Shown here: positions 27,170-36,654 of the stretch, piece by piece
Layout of the letters: each line of letters starts with the position of its first letter
Position numbering within the stretch: position 1 is the stretch's first letter
DNA from: Paralvinella palmiformis
Lineage: Eukaryota > Annelida > Polychaeta > Terebellida > Alvinellidae
Direction of reading: 5' to 3'
Assembly: GCA_025642065.1 (NCBI GenBank)
Contig: JAODUP010000458.1
Coordinates: 79,501 to 143,500, forward strand
DNA: 64,000 nt
Program-made: the position numbers and the translations under genes
The notes under the pieces: generated by a model
Seen by the model: the letters and a program-made list of their open reading frames with translations, nothing else
What the model was told of the DNA's origin: nothing
The model's database searches: none

Positions 27170-29208
27170 GATTCTAAAATGCAAATGCACATACACATCC
27201 AAAATTAAATATCACGAATACAAGAATTATGAATCTTCTTGATTAGACTGACTTAAGTTCATATTAACGTTGAATATAATGTATTGTGTTGCATATTAAT
27301 AAACAATAATATACCTGAGCCATCTTGGCGCTGTCAAATGCCATCTTGTCCTGAAGTTGTTTGATCTTCTCCTCCGCTTCCTTCCTTCTGTTCATCTCGT
27401 CAGCGAGTCTGAGAGAAACGTTGATAGATTAGATAGATCAATATGACGTGTCTATCTTCAGGTAAGATCAAGGTGGCTTTGGTTGAGGTACTAATAGAGA
27501 TATACCCCAATCTATTTAATAACAATGATTGTAAAATATATTTAACAGAAGTTTAGTGATAAGTATACGATAGAAGGGGGTGGGGGGGGGTTCAGGATCG
27601 GGCCACGTGGTCTCATTTACACCACCGAGGATCTAGCTCCCCGTATCTAAATATTCGTCCGTGATAATAGAATCCAACTCTCTAAACGTGATGTTTATGC
27701 TAACATATCTAGCAGAAGGTTCACTATTGTGTGGACAATTGTCCACAGTGTTATGACTAGTACTGATCTAGTCTGTGTCAGATGCTCACCGCCGTTTCAG
27801 TTCATCCGCATCCCTGTTACTCTTCATGTAATTCGGCTTTAGTTGCTCTATTTCGCGTTTCAAGGCGTCGACGTAGTTCTTATTCTCCGACGCCTCTTTC
27901 TCCTTTTCAGCCAATCGGCGTTGGACCTTGTCGAGTTGATCGGACAACTTCCGGTTCATGGCGTTGGCGTCGGCCAATCTGAAACGAGATAGATGGGGCG
28001 TTATCATAGACGTCATTGGGATCTATAAGCGAAGAACAACGCCTTTACGATTAGTGAGCTCAGGTGGTTTCGCGGTTAAGCACCTGGCACTTGACGCCAA
28101 GCGTCACAGGTTCGATTTCGAGAAGAGATCGAAACTTTTCCATATATTAATTTCTCGGCTCACAACATGTTGGGTGGATGACCATTTTAAATGGTGCTGC
28201 CATCTCCACTGAATTGATTAAAATAAAGGGGGACGTTAAAGACTCCCTGAGGACGTAATACATTCTGGCAGTGACCAACCTCGGGATATTTCGGCTCCAT
28301 CTGTGCTGATCAAGCCACAGCCACGGGATAGTCCACGAAACACAAGCAAATAAAATCATTACGAGTAATTAGTTTTAAATGTCTGTTTACAGTATTACGT
28401 ACTTGCTGTGTAGATCAGCTATTTCACCTTTACTTTGATCTCGATAGGCAGCCAGCGATGTTCGTTCTTTGTTCGCTTCATCAAGTTTACGTCTGTAATA
28501 AATACATATTTAATATAATAAATTTTATGCATTAATACATAATAAATTATATATATACATCTCTCGTACTACATTTTGTCAAGTCGGATTATGTTGAATA
28601 TTGGCCATTGTGTATTCACCGCGATCTCTTCACATTTATAATAACTTACGAAAATAATTTACAACAATGTACGACATTTAAGTTGCAGAACTAGATTTCT
28701 GTGTACTATTATGCATAAAAATGGGCATTGTTTGTATTATACGCTTCGATTTAATCGTGATTAGATGGGTGCGTATTAAATATATATAAAGATCAGTTTT
28801 ACGTCACTCGGCATGTTTATGTTTCTATGCGAAGGATGACGGAGCGAGCGTTGTAGCAATCCACACTAAATTACTCATTCCACTTTCTCTTTCCGATTGC
28901 ACGATTCGCTGCTCGCCTATTACACGTCACCGAGAAAAGGAACCGACTGAAATGGATTGATCTAGTCGAACTGGAGAGGGGTCGGTTGTATAAGATGACC
29001 GATTACTCTGGTCCTACTGTAGTACCGACGTAGCGTCATACCTGAGTTTATCAATCTCATTTTCGTACATCGACTTCAGTTTCTTGAGTTCGTCTTCCAG
29101 CTGTCTCATGGCCTCTCTGTACTTCTCTGGATCCATCGTTTTGCCGGCCTGCTTCAGCTGGCGAACCTGGATAATGGATTGATGGTAATGAAACAAACGT
29201 CACTGGCA

Positions 29209-29252
<44 letters not shown>

Positions 29253-30053
29253 GTCGTTTATTGTCTATGTACAATATTAGTTCATATTTTCAATTTGGTT
29301 CCGCGCAATATAGTTTGAATATAATTTTTTCTTTTCTTTTTTGAATCAGTGAATAGTTTAAATAACATTACTACACACTCAATAAATGAAGTGTCCGCTG
29401 AGACAGGTTTCATGTTGAATACGTCACGATTCTAGCTCATTACTCAGTAAAATGCATGCATGAATTTCTGTGGAATATTATATGAAGCCACACGCTGGTA
29501 GACCTCACTTACTGATTGATGTATGAGCAGCGTATTTCATACAACGAAGTGGCAGAGTTTTCTTGGTGGCTGTTTCAGGGTTTATCAAAACACTTCCAAA
29601 ATTATATTTAAGGGTAGTATGGGGTCACTAGTGTGATGGTGAAGGGGTCACACTTTCAATGTTAGATATACTAATGGAGTACTGCGTATGGAGTCAGGAG
29701 TAAGACGGCGAAGGGGCCACATTTGTTATTATGGAGTACAGTATGAGGTCAGGAGTAAGACGACGAAGGGGCCACATTTGTTATTATGGAGTACAGTATG
29801 AGGTCAGGAGTAAGACGACGAAGGGGCCACATTTGTTATTATGGAGTACAGTATGAGGTCAGGAGTAAGACGACGAAGGGGCCACATTTGTTATTATAGA
29901 GTACAGTATGGTATCAGGAGTGTGATGATGATGATGATGAAGTCATCATTATAGTGAGATGTTTACCTTATCCATGTAGGCAGCCAGCCTGTCATTTAGG
30001 CCCTGCATCTCCTGTTTCTCATGATACATCGTACCTCTGGCGCTGTACGACAT
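22386..30053 (-). CDS. Cytoplasmic intermediate filament protein, 11 coding exons, 424 residues
   Basis: Rebuilt by joining 11 exons with matching GT/AG sites and phases; the product is 424 residues. Residues 1-11 are the whole visible head. The helix-initiation motif (EKQEMQGLNDRLAAYMDKV, residues 12-30) starts a coiled-coil rod that ends with the helix-termination motif EIDTYRNLLD (about 353-362). The rod, about 353 residues, is the long lamin-like type usual for protostome IF proteins, whereas vertebrate cytoplasmic IF rods are about 310. The tail (about 60 residues) is rich in N, T, R, Y and P; no Ig-like lamin tail domain, nuclear localisation signal or CaaX box is visible, which argues against a nuclear lamin. 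IF proteins dimerise through the rod and assemble into cytoplasmic filaments. The first exon follows a good acceptor (TCTTTCTAG, then CCATG), so an upstream non-coding or head-coding exon probably exists but was not found. The start is therefore the least certain part. Confidence 0.93.
22452..22545. repeat. (CA)n/(TA)n microsatellite in last IF intron
   Basis: CA run of about 45 bp followed by a short TA run, between exons 11 and 10. Confidence 0.93.
22605..22687 (-). CDS. IF gene exon 10 (tail, residues 389-416)
   Basis: Acceptor GATTCTTCAG, 83 nt, donor CAACAG|GTTAGT. Encodes RPTEYYDRYCRDRTNYGAS and onward. Reading through the donor would meet TAG after two codons, so an unspliced alternative end is possible. 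Confidence 0.82.
23188..23280. repeat. CA/GAGT/GA microsatellite beside IF exon 9
   Basis: Mixed CA, GAGT and GA repeats lying directly downstream of the exon 9 donor in the direction of transcription. Confidence 0.9.
23286..23341 (-). CDS. IF gene exon 9 (tail, residues 370-389)
   Basis: Acceptor TTATTACAG, 56 nt, donor CAACAAG|GTAAAC. Encodes the proline/asparagine-rich PGTQMRPPTNSNLRNTQQ; phases fit both neighbours. Confidence 0.85.
23395..23545 (-). mobile_element. SINE family A in IF intron 8
   Basis: Minus-strand copy, same sense as the gene: tRNA-like head GGTAGCGTGTTGGACCACAG with TACCACCCGTG, then GGCGTGGGCATATCTGAAGG and the family body, truncated and diverged at its 3' end near 23395. 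Confidence 0.85.
23568..23785 (-). CDS. IF gene exon 8 (residues 298-370), helix termination motif
   Basis: Acceptor TTTAACAG, 218 nt, donor GAGCAG|GTAAAG. Coil 2B including LRAEIDTYRNLLDASK, the IF family's C-terminal rod signature (vertebrate form EIATYRKLLEGE). It is the strongest single piece of evidence for the family. Confidence 0.97.
23950..24050. repeat. Two-copy tandem duplication, about 50 bp
   Basis: The block CTGGTCACATATGGGACATATGGGC...GGGCGACTC occurs twice in a row with small differences, within IF intron 7. Confidence 0.8.
24105..24335 (-). mobile_element. SINE family C in IF intron 7
   Basis: Read on the minus strand it starts with a tRNA-like head (GTCAAGCTGTGCGGGAG...CCCCGACCGTGGC) and shares the body TTTTTCATCCAACCAGG, AACTGGCAAG, ATATGCCAT with the copy at 40688-40925. 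Confidence 0.8.
24336..26113. other. IF intron 7 remainder, no gene seen
   Basis: Contains a poly-C tract near 25018-25028 and a minus-strand frame of 67 codons at 25530-25733 without recognisable motifs. No other coding exon is evident. Confidence 0.5.
26114..26266 (-). CDS. IF gene exon 7 (residues 247-297)
   Basis: Acceptor TTTTCATAG, 153 nt, donor GGCAGT|GTGAGT. Encodes ETEDRLNKNMAALRRQIDD and onward; again exactly 51 codons, phase 0 at both ends. Confidence 0.95.
26384..26424. repeat. (TA)n microsatellite in IF intron 6
   Basis: TA run about 20 bases past the exon 6 donor. Confidence 0.95.
26446..26598 (-). CDS. IF gene exon 6 (residues 196-246)
   Basis: Acceptor CCCAAACAG, 153 nt, donor CAGAAA|GTAAGT. 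Encodes ERRDLAERLKTANEINQNL and onward; exactly 51 codons, phase 0 at both ends. Confidence 0.95.
26690..26850 (-). mobile_element. SINE family A, strongly diverged, IF intron 5
   Basis: On the minus strand: GGCTCACATCACTGTAGCAC, GTGAAGGGTGTTTCATC, TTTCACTGCGCC and GCGGCCGTAAAAGG, in the family order but with many differences and indels. Confidence 0.6.
27033..27172. repeat. Poly-C, CAGA and CA microsatellites in IF intron 5
   Basis: A run of about 14 C is followed by CAGA tetranucleotides and CA repeats. Confidence 0.92.
27315..27408 (-). CDS. IF gene exon 5 (residues 164-195)
   Basis: Acceptor TTCTCTCAG, 94 nt, donor GCTCAG|GTAT. Helical LADEMNRRKEAEEKIKQLQ; ends on a complete codon. Confidence 0.95.
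27790..27978 (-). CDS. IF gene exon 4 (residues 101-164)
   Basis: Acceptor CGTTTCAG, 189 nt, donor CGGCG|GTGAGC. Coil 1B helix with LSDQLDKVQRRLAEKEKEA; more GC-rich than the flanking introns, as expected for coding sequence. Confidence 0.95.
28052..28340 (+). mobile_element. SINE family B in IF intron 3
   Basis: Plus-strand copy, antisense to the gene. tRNA-like head with B box AGGTTCGATTTC, then AATTTCTCGGCTCACAACAT, GTCTCCACTGAATT-type, AATAAAGGG and TATTTCGGCTCCATCT blocks, all shared with 50689-51020. Confidence 0.88.
28403..28492 (-). CDS. IF gene exon 3 (residues 71-101)
   Basis: Acceptor TATTACAG, 90 nt, donor AGCAA|GTACGT. Encodes RKLDEANKERTSLAAYRDQ and onward; both ends split codons, in agreement with the neighbouring exons. 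Confidence 0.93.
28493..29041. other. IF intron 2, no gene or repeat seen
   Basis: Nothing recognisable beyond AT-rich sequence. Confidence 0.5.
29042..29166 (-). CDS. IF gene exon 2 (residues 30-71)
   Basis: Acceptor ATTATCCAG, 125 nt, donor CTCAG|GTATGA. It completes the KVR of the initiation motif and continues as heptad-rich helix (LEDELKKLKSMYENEIDKL). It ends after two bases of an Arg codon. Confidence 0.93.
29210..29250. repeat. (ATT)n microsatellite, IF intron 1
   Basis: Fourteen or so ATT units. Confidence 0.95.
29660..29920. repeat. 55-bp minisatellite, about 4 copies, IF intron 1
   Basis: The block AAGGGGCCACATTTGTTATT recurs at 29711, 29766, 29821 and 29876, exactly 55 bp apart, with GGAGTACAGTATGAGGTCAG between. 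A diverged half copy precedes it near 29640. Confidence 0.95.
29967..30053 (-). CDS. IF gene coding exon 1 (residues 1-29)
   Basis: Starts MSYSARGTMYH, then the coil 1A initiation motif. The acceptor TTTCTAG lies two bases before the ATG, so the spliced exon begins at 30055; the donor is AAG|GTAAAC, phase 0. No in-frame stop lies between the acceptor and the ATG, so an in-frame upstream exon cannot be excluded. Confidence 0.88.
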
Positions 30054-30069
30054 GGCTAGAAAGATAGAT

Positions 30070-30320
30070 AGATGATTAATGAATATGACAACAACAGCAT
30101 TAACAACATTAACAACAACAACATTAATAATCGTAATATTTATGATAAGAACAAGAAGAAGAAAAACAACAACAACATAACAACAGCTAGAGTAAAGACA
30201 ACGACAATAACAAAACCATTAAGAATAGCATTTCTGTTAAGAATAACAATAACAAGAACAACAACAACAATAATAATAATAATAACAACAACACCATCAA
30301 CAACAACAATAAATATATAT
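30070..30320. repeat. AAC/AAT-rich tract upstream of the IF start
   Basis: Degenerate AAC and AAT trinucleotides just upstream of coding exon 1. They generate open frames on both strands that are not genes. Confidence 0.85.
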
Positions 30321-31023
30321 TCCGGTTGGAAAAGAGCAATAATTTTTATTCGATTCTTCGAAAGCCATCCCTTACTTCCACAAACAGACGACACACAGAC
30401 ATATATAATCTCAGATAGACAGACGGACAGACAGACGGACAGACAGACGGACATACATGCACCGCCTAAGAGCTAAATAAGCTGTTACTATGTTGATCTT
30501 CTTAAGTAGAATTTAACACTAACACAAAACCAAGTCCCTATATTTAAGGAGATAATAGATTCAAGATCTAAAATACTGCATCGAACAGTATTCTTCAGGG
30601 TTCTTCAGTGGCTCCATCTAACGGCCATCGCTATTATTTTTGGCTGGTGTAAGGTCGAGGCGGATGACGTATCCCATCCAAATAGATCCAAATAACTCTT
30701 TCCTTCAGTTAGTTGCATACTCAAACAAAAACACAATTTTTATAATTGGATAAGACTAGTATTGACTAGAAATCAGCAGGTGTGGGGAAAACGATATGTG
30801 ACCTTGACTATCAACATTGGCTACTTAAGTTTTGAATATTGTAATGTGTAAATAAGTTGATTTACCAAATGTCTATTTTCCGTGAACGTTTGTGATTGTT
30901 TCTTATAAATTAAATTAAATCAGATAAGTGACAGTATTTACCGTGAAAGTATATAATCGCGAATAATAATACTATATATCTACAATATCAACGCTCTTTC
31001 TGAAAGTAACATATAGAACAGAC
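30321..31023. other. Gene-free stretch upstream of IF exon 1
   Basis: No head-coding or 5' UTR exon of the IF gene could be recognised. A GACAGACG-type tract lies at about 30414-30452. Confidence 0.5.
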
Positions 31024-31416
31024 AGAGCGCCTCCGTTGTCAAACTGGTAGCGCGCTGGATCACAGATCACTACCACCCATGTTAGAATCTTGGCGTGGGC
31101 TAATCTGAATGGTATTTCATCTGTGACTTCGTTTCATTACCTTTGGAACTGGTAGCGCGTTGAATCACAGATGACTACCACCGATGTTCGAATCTTGGCG
31201 TGGGTTAATCTGAAGGGTGTTTCATCTGTGACTTCGTTTCATTACCTTTGGAACTGGTAGCGCGTTGAATCACAGATCACTACCACCCATGTTCGAATCT
31301 TGGCGTGGGTTAATCTGAAGGGTGTTTCATCTGTGACTTCGTTTCATTACCGTTGGAGGTCGTTCGGCCCATTTAGCCTACCATGTGCATAAAAGTGGCC
31401 GTAAAACATCAATCAA
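31024..31416 (+). mobile_element. SINE family A with internal triplication
   Basis: Head (GCGCCTCCGTTGTC...GGTAGCGCGCTGGATCACAG) and tail (GGCCCATTTAGCCTACC, AAAAGTGGCCGTAAAACAT) occur once each, but the central segment from GGTAGCGCG to ACCTTTGGAACT occurs three times, starting at 31046, 31151 and 31256: an exact 105-bp period. Compare the single-copy form at 58557-58747. The short match ACAGACAG on both sides may be its target duplication. Confidence 0.93.
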
Positions 31417-32110
31417 CATACAGACAGACGGGTGGACGATGGGATTAATCAGGAATCCTCTAAGGCGAAGCTCGGCATAAACAACATTTCACAGAAACAA
31501 ACGACGCGAAGATCAACGAACATCAGCCACGAAGTGGCTCGGTTTTGTTTGTTCAGAGTCCCCAAAAGGTGCAAAGGAATCTATATTCATTTCTCATAAA
31601 TTACTACTGAATACGTCGAATAAGTTACCGAGTTGATCTATATCGCGGCATAAATCGACCTTCTGATCTATAAACGTCCAGGAACTGATGATCAAAACGT
31701 GATCTGCTCGTATTCAATTTAATTTTATTTTAATAACCATGTCCTGCCATTTGAATATAATTATTTATATTACCTGCAAGTGAATATTTGCTCCACAGTA
31801 AATGTTTTAGGTCGGGTTAAAGTCCACGATATAATCCGATTAGTCTTTCGCTGTATTACCGATCGAGTAACGATCATCAAAAGTTTAGTCGAACACCGAC
31901 TTATTTTATCGCACTACACGCCTTAGTTACGAAATAAACAAACCTTATGAGTACGTACTACAGCCTGGGGCGCTGCTAGGAGAGATATGGCTTTGATGTA
32001 AAATCTTAAGTCTTTAGCGTGATATTATATGACATGTTTGGTATACATCGAGTGGATGATTTAGAGTCTATATCTATATCTCAATAGATAACCATACACT
32101 GAAAACGCAT
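31417..32110. other. Gene-free stretch
   Basis: No exon, RNA or repeat recognised. Confidence 0.55.
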
Positions 32111-32114
32111 GGAT

Positions 32115-32119
32115 GGAAG

Positions 32120-32151
<32 letters not shown>

Positions 32152-32640
32152 AATTTGACAAATAATTTAAAACCTATTCAGTGATGAATGGTCCACATGG
32201 TGTATGTACGATTTGTTATTTGTTGCGCTAGTGCTTTTGCACACACTTGCGCACACACATGTACGGATGTATGAAACTGATTTATATATATATATATATA
32301 TATTTATACTTTTTTACGGTACACACTGACGATAAAAGGATACCCCATCTGTTTTGGCTTATGAGCTATGATATATGACAGTGTTAACTCAACATGTTCT
32401 ACACTAGACCTCTCCACACCGACCCACAAGTACAGTGTTAAGTTTGGTGAGATATGACGTGTCTTAGAAGGAAAAATGGCTTCTCTGGAATCGGCATCCT
32501 GACGGACAGTCATTGTTATACACGCGCGCGCACACACAGACAGTTGCAACAAATAATGTATTCCACCTATTCATTGATGAATGGTCGATATGCTCTATAT
32601 ATGATTTGTGATTTGTTGTCCTAGTGACTTCACTTCTCCC
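32115..32640. repeat. Diverged direct duplication flanked by microsatellites
   Basis: The segment ACCTATTC..TGATGAATGGTC...GATTTGT.ATTTGTTG occurs near 32175-32235 and again near 32565-32630, each time just after a CA/GA or CG/CA microsatellite. A TA run lies at 32284-32303. Confidence 0.7.
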
Positions 32641-32769
32641 CTCATAAATAGAATGAACGTAGCACGCACGCAGCACGGACCTGTACATGCATGCTCACTC
32701 TTGACTATATCTAAAGGTGACCAGTATTGTTACTAACAAACATACTCCTGTTTTGTGTACTGCCTGTTG

Positions 32770-32859
32770 CTGACTATGTCTCTATCTGACCCCCAATTTA
32801 ACTAACGAACATAGATATATGTACAACTTTGTCTCCATCTGACTCCCAATTTAACTAAC

Positions 32860-32893
<34 letters not shown>

Positions 32894-33262
32894 CTAAAAA
32901 TATATATATAACTTGATTTCCCCCTGACCCCCAATTTAACTAACGAACATAGATATATACAACTTTGTCTCCATCTGATCCCCAGTTTAACTAACGAACA
33001 TAGATATATACAACTTTGTCTCCATCTGACCCCCAATTTAACTAACGAACATAGATATATACAACTTTGTCTCCATCTGACCCCCAGTTTTACTAACGAA
33101 CATAGATATATACAACTTTGTCTCCTTTTGACCCCCAATTTAACTAACGAACATAGATATATACAACTTTGTCTCCATCTGACCCCCCCCCCAATTTAGC
33201 TAACAAACATACGGATATCCACAACTTTGTCTCCGTCTGACCCCAATTTACTGTAAACTCTA
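32770..33262. repeat. 51-bp minisatellite, about 9 copies
   Basis: Unit containing AACTTTGTCTCCATCTGACC and AATTTAACTAACGAACATAG; AACTTTG recurs at 32961, 33012, 33063, 33114 and 33165, exactly 51 bp apart. An early unit near 32860-32910 is interrupted by a TA expansion. Because 51 is divisible by 3, a periodic minus-strand frame results (YLCSLVKLGVRWRQSCI units); it is not a gene. Confidence 0.96.
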
Positions 33263-34339
33263 TACAGACACATAGTTGACCCCTTTTACTAACATATAAC
33301 CCGCTCTCTCTCTCCCCGAGACCGGACAATGTCGTACCTTTCTCTACGTGATATCACCAAGGGCGACGATAATAGATCGATACACTCACTATCGAACTGT
33401 CTGTCCGTCTGTCTGTCGGCATTCAGCGACCGAGTCAACAATTGTTATGTTTCGCAATTCGACACCACTAAAGGGCGGGATGTCTGAGTACGATTGACAG
33501 ATGGGCAAGAAACAAGTCAAAATCGGAGCATTTTATATTTAAAAAAACCAAGCACATCAGAGATAGAGAGAAAAAACACACAGTACTTGAGTTTGTGTTT
33601 ATAAGCTTCTTTGAGCTTATTGAGTTGCTCGTGAAAGGTACATAATGACTTGCTTACTCAATATAGGAAACATAATATTGATATTGGAGATACTAATACT
33701 AGATAATGATGACTTGTGGCTTATTGGTTCACGGAGCGTCTCTAGCAACGTCGGACATTTTCCAATAATATTTGGGGTCACTGATCCGAGCGTGACTTGT
33801 GAGTGCAAGGAATGCTTTGGGGTGGAATTGGCGTGCTCGTGTGTATGTGTGTGTGTTTGTGTGTGTGTGCGCGCGCGTGTGTGTGGGGGGGCGTGTTTCC
33901 TAGAGGTTGTCTCACGGAAATCAGCCGAAGATGTTGGTGTTTTTTCAGGAAAGCCCTCAGCCTGGAATTTTGTTTTCAAGAACGACCTACAAATTTGTAT
34001 CATATTATGTAGACTTCAGACTATAAGAAGGATGGTCATCTACTAACAACACTTAGTCCTTAACGATATGGATGTATACTTGACAGCAAACAAACATAAC
34101 CTCAAGTGTCAACTGATATGAGGTATTTTCGAAGATAGTCCTATTTGAAATAGAGAGTGTTCTATATATTTGTATGCCAATGACAGATTAATTTCTGAGG
34201 ATTTTACTATCATAGACCTGATATAGATCTATTTTTAGCTTTGTGTATTTTTAATAATGCAGTAGGACTTTTTCCACCTTTTGACGGTGACATGCATCTT
34301 TTATGCTTGCCTAAGAGCATAACTGTGTTGGCGAGGGTA
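33263..34339. other. Gene-free stretch with GT microsatellite
   Basis: GT/CG repeats at about 33839-33891. On the minus strand near 33640-33590 a short heptad-like stretch (EQLNKLKEAYKHKLK) lies between an AG and a GT, but it does not join in frame to IF exon 1, so I do not call it an exon. Confidence 0.5.
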
Positions 34340-34582
34340 CGTGTTTATATGCGTATACACATATGTGGGTATGCGCATATGTGCGTATACACACCACCAC
34401 CACATATGCACACACGTACACGTACAAACACATACATATGCACATAAATACATGCGTAAATACATCCATAAATATGCACACACACACATAGATAGATACA
34501 TACATATATACATACATACATACATACATATACACATACCTACATACGCAAATGCATGATGCATACATACACACACATATAT

Positions 34583-34654
<72 letters not shown>

Positions 34655-34781
34655 CATACATACATACATGCATGCATACATACACACGTAGATACATACA
34701 TGCATGCATGCCTAGATACATACTTGCATTCGTGCATATATACATAGCAACACATATAACTAAATTCATTCATGCACTTAT

Positions 34782-34845
<64 letters not shown>

Positions 34846-34959
34846 ATGTATATATGTGTGAGTGTGCGCGTATGTGTGTGCATGTGTGTGTGTGTGTATG
34901 TGTGTGTGTGTGTGCATGTATCTATGTATATATGTGTGAGTGTGCGCGTATGTGTGTGC

Positions 34960-35055
<96 letters not shown>
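34340..35055. repeat. Large microsatellite cluster (CATA, CA, TA, GT)
   Basis: Alternating purine/pyrimidine DNA for about 700 bp: CATA/CACA-type repeats, a TA array at 34616-34650, a second at 34785-34815, then GT repeats, including an unbroken (GT)n run at about 34964-35053. The many 60-180 codon frames here on both strands are artefacts. Confidence 0.96.
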
Positions 35056-36002
35056 GTAGACAAACATACTTAGATTACTTAGATGCATGCCTATCTGTTT
35101 GCATGCTACATCGCATTTCTGTAATATTTGATCTCATAATATATCCAATATGTTCACATAAAACAATCGAATTATGAATAAAATCACAATTAAAATATTA
35201 TAGAAAACTCGAATATTATCGTACAAATGCTGGAACCATTCACCGTTAGGGAGTAGGGGTCTTAGACTCCCCTCATCCAGTTCAAATTTCCAAGATGAGA
35301 CTTTATCCCTACCCTAAACTTGATGCCTAGAAAGCTAGATATTTATTCAGAACTCCCTTTCCCATTTCTAATTTCAGGATCTGATAAACTTGTATCAATG
35401 ATACCATCACCCAACTAGAAAAACGGACAATCCATATTCATAATCTGAAGTATTATACATAGATGCTTAATGTACATACCTAATTAGTGTCCGTATTTTG
35501 TTAGTCGGTACACAATAGATGTTCAACACGGATTACGGATCCTGATGTACAACGCTCCCTGTGTGTGTTATTCCTTTGATGAGAAGGCAGGACGAGTGGC
35601 TGTTATTCTGGATTTGTGTCTTCTCGCAACGAGCCCTAGTAACAGCTGGCCTCCGATCAGTGACTGGCTCGCTTGTGTTTTGTGTATCGAGCACTGGGCG
35701 TTTAGTGGTTGCTAAGGAAGACATGACAGTTATTGATCCGTTACAACGGAACCGTGGTACTGGGCCATCTAGTGACCTTAGTGCTGGGTGGTGGACTATT
35801 TTACCAGATAATTGAATGGGGAATTGAACATGTGACAAAAATGTACAAAGAGTAAGTAAACGTTACACGGAGGGTGAGTTATCTGACGGCATATTTATTT
35901 GTTATCAGATAAATCAGTACACATCTAGCTGAGAGAGGTTAGAGTATTATCTACTCTTCTGAAAAGTCCACATGCTTTCCAACAAAACAATTAATTGTAA
36001 GT
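35056..36002. other. Gene-free stretch with one more GC-rich segment
   Basis: At 35533-35838 both strands are open (minus 101 codons, plus 84 codons) in a segment slightly richer in GC than its surroundings. No motif or splice context identifies a gene; a transposon fragment is possible. Confidence 0.45.
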
Positions 36003-36208
36003 CTCTCTCTCTCTCTCTCTCTCTCCCTCTCTCTCTATCTATGAGTGTGTGTGTGTGTGTGAGTTTGTGGCTTAGAATTGGCGTGTGTGTGTGTGTGTGT
36101 GTGTGTGTGATGTGTTGGTGTGTGTGTGTGTGTGTGTGAGTTTGTGGCTTAGAATTGGCGTGTGTGTGTGTGTGTGTGGTGTGTGTGAGTTTGTGGCTTA
36201 GAATTGGC

Positions 36209-36243
<35 letters not shown>

Positions 36244-36248
36244 TGTGT
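36003..36248. repeat. (CT)n then GT-rich minisatellite
   Basis: CT tract followed by three copies of GAGTTTGTGGCTTAGAATTG embedded in GT runs of different length, at about 36061, 36138 and 36187. Confidence 0.95.
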
Positions 36249-36339
36249 ACGTATGGCAAATTCATGATTGATCACCTTCTACAATATGTTCGCCGGTGCT
36301 CCGATGTTTTATATTCCATCCATTGTAAAACACAATGGC

Positions 36340-36449
36340 ACACATACACGCACTCGCGCGCGCGCGTACACACACGCACAAACACACACAAACAAACACA
36401 CCGTATATATGTTTCTACTTCTACTCTTACTACTACTAATAATAATAAC

Positions 36450-36487
<38 letters not shown>

Positions 36488-36512
36488 TAACAACAACAAC
36501 AACAACAGTACA
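36340..36512. repeat. CA/CG and (AAT)n/(AAC)n microsatellites
   Basis: CACA/CGCG repeats at 36343-36400, then ACT, AAT and AAC trinucleotide runs to 36510; gives poly-Asn, poly-Ile and poly-Leu frames that are not genes. Confidence 0.95.
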
Positions 36513-36654
36513 ACAATAGCCCATTTAAGGAATGAAGATTTCACAACAAATAGAGCACCAATACACCCAGCAGAAAGAATTCCTTAGTGTTTGAATCTGT
36601 TTACCAAAACAATAGATGTTATGAGTGTTTGGGCAAACTGTGTCTCTGATGTAT

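Noticed and set aside
22386..30053. Nuclear lamin interpretation of the IF gene
   Set aside because: The rod length fits, but the tail has no Ig-like lamin domain, nuclear localisation signal or CaaX box, and the tail ends with a normal stop after YMRD.
34311..35177. Many long histidine/threonine, cysteine/valine or tyrosine/isoleucine frames on both strands
   Set aside because: All are translations of CA, GT, TA and CATA microsatellites.
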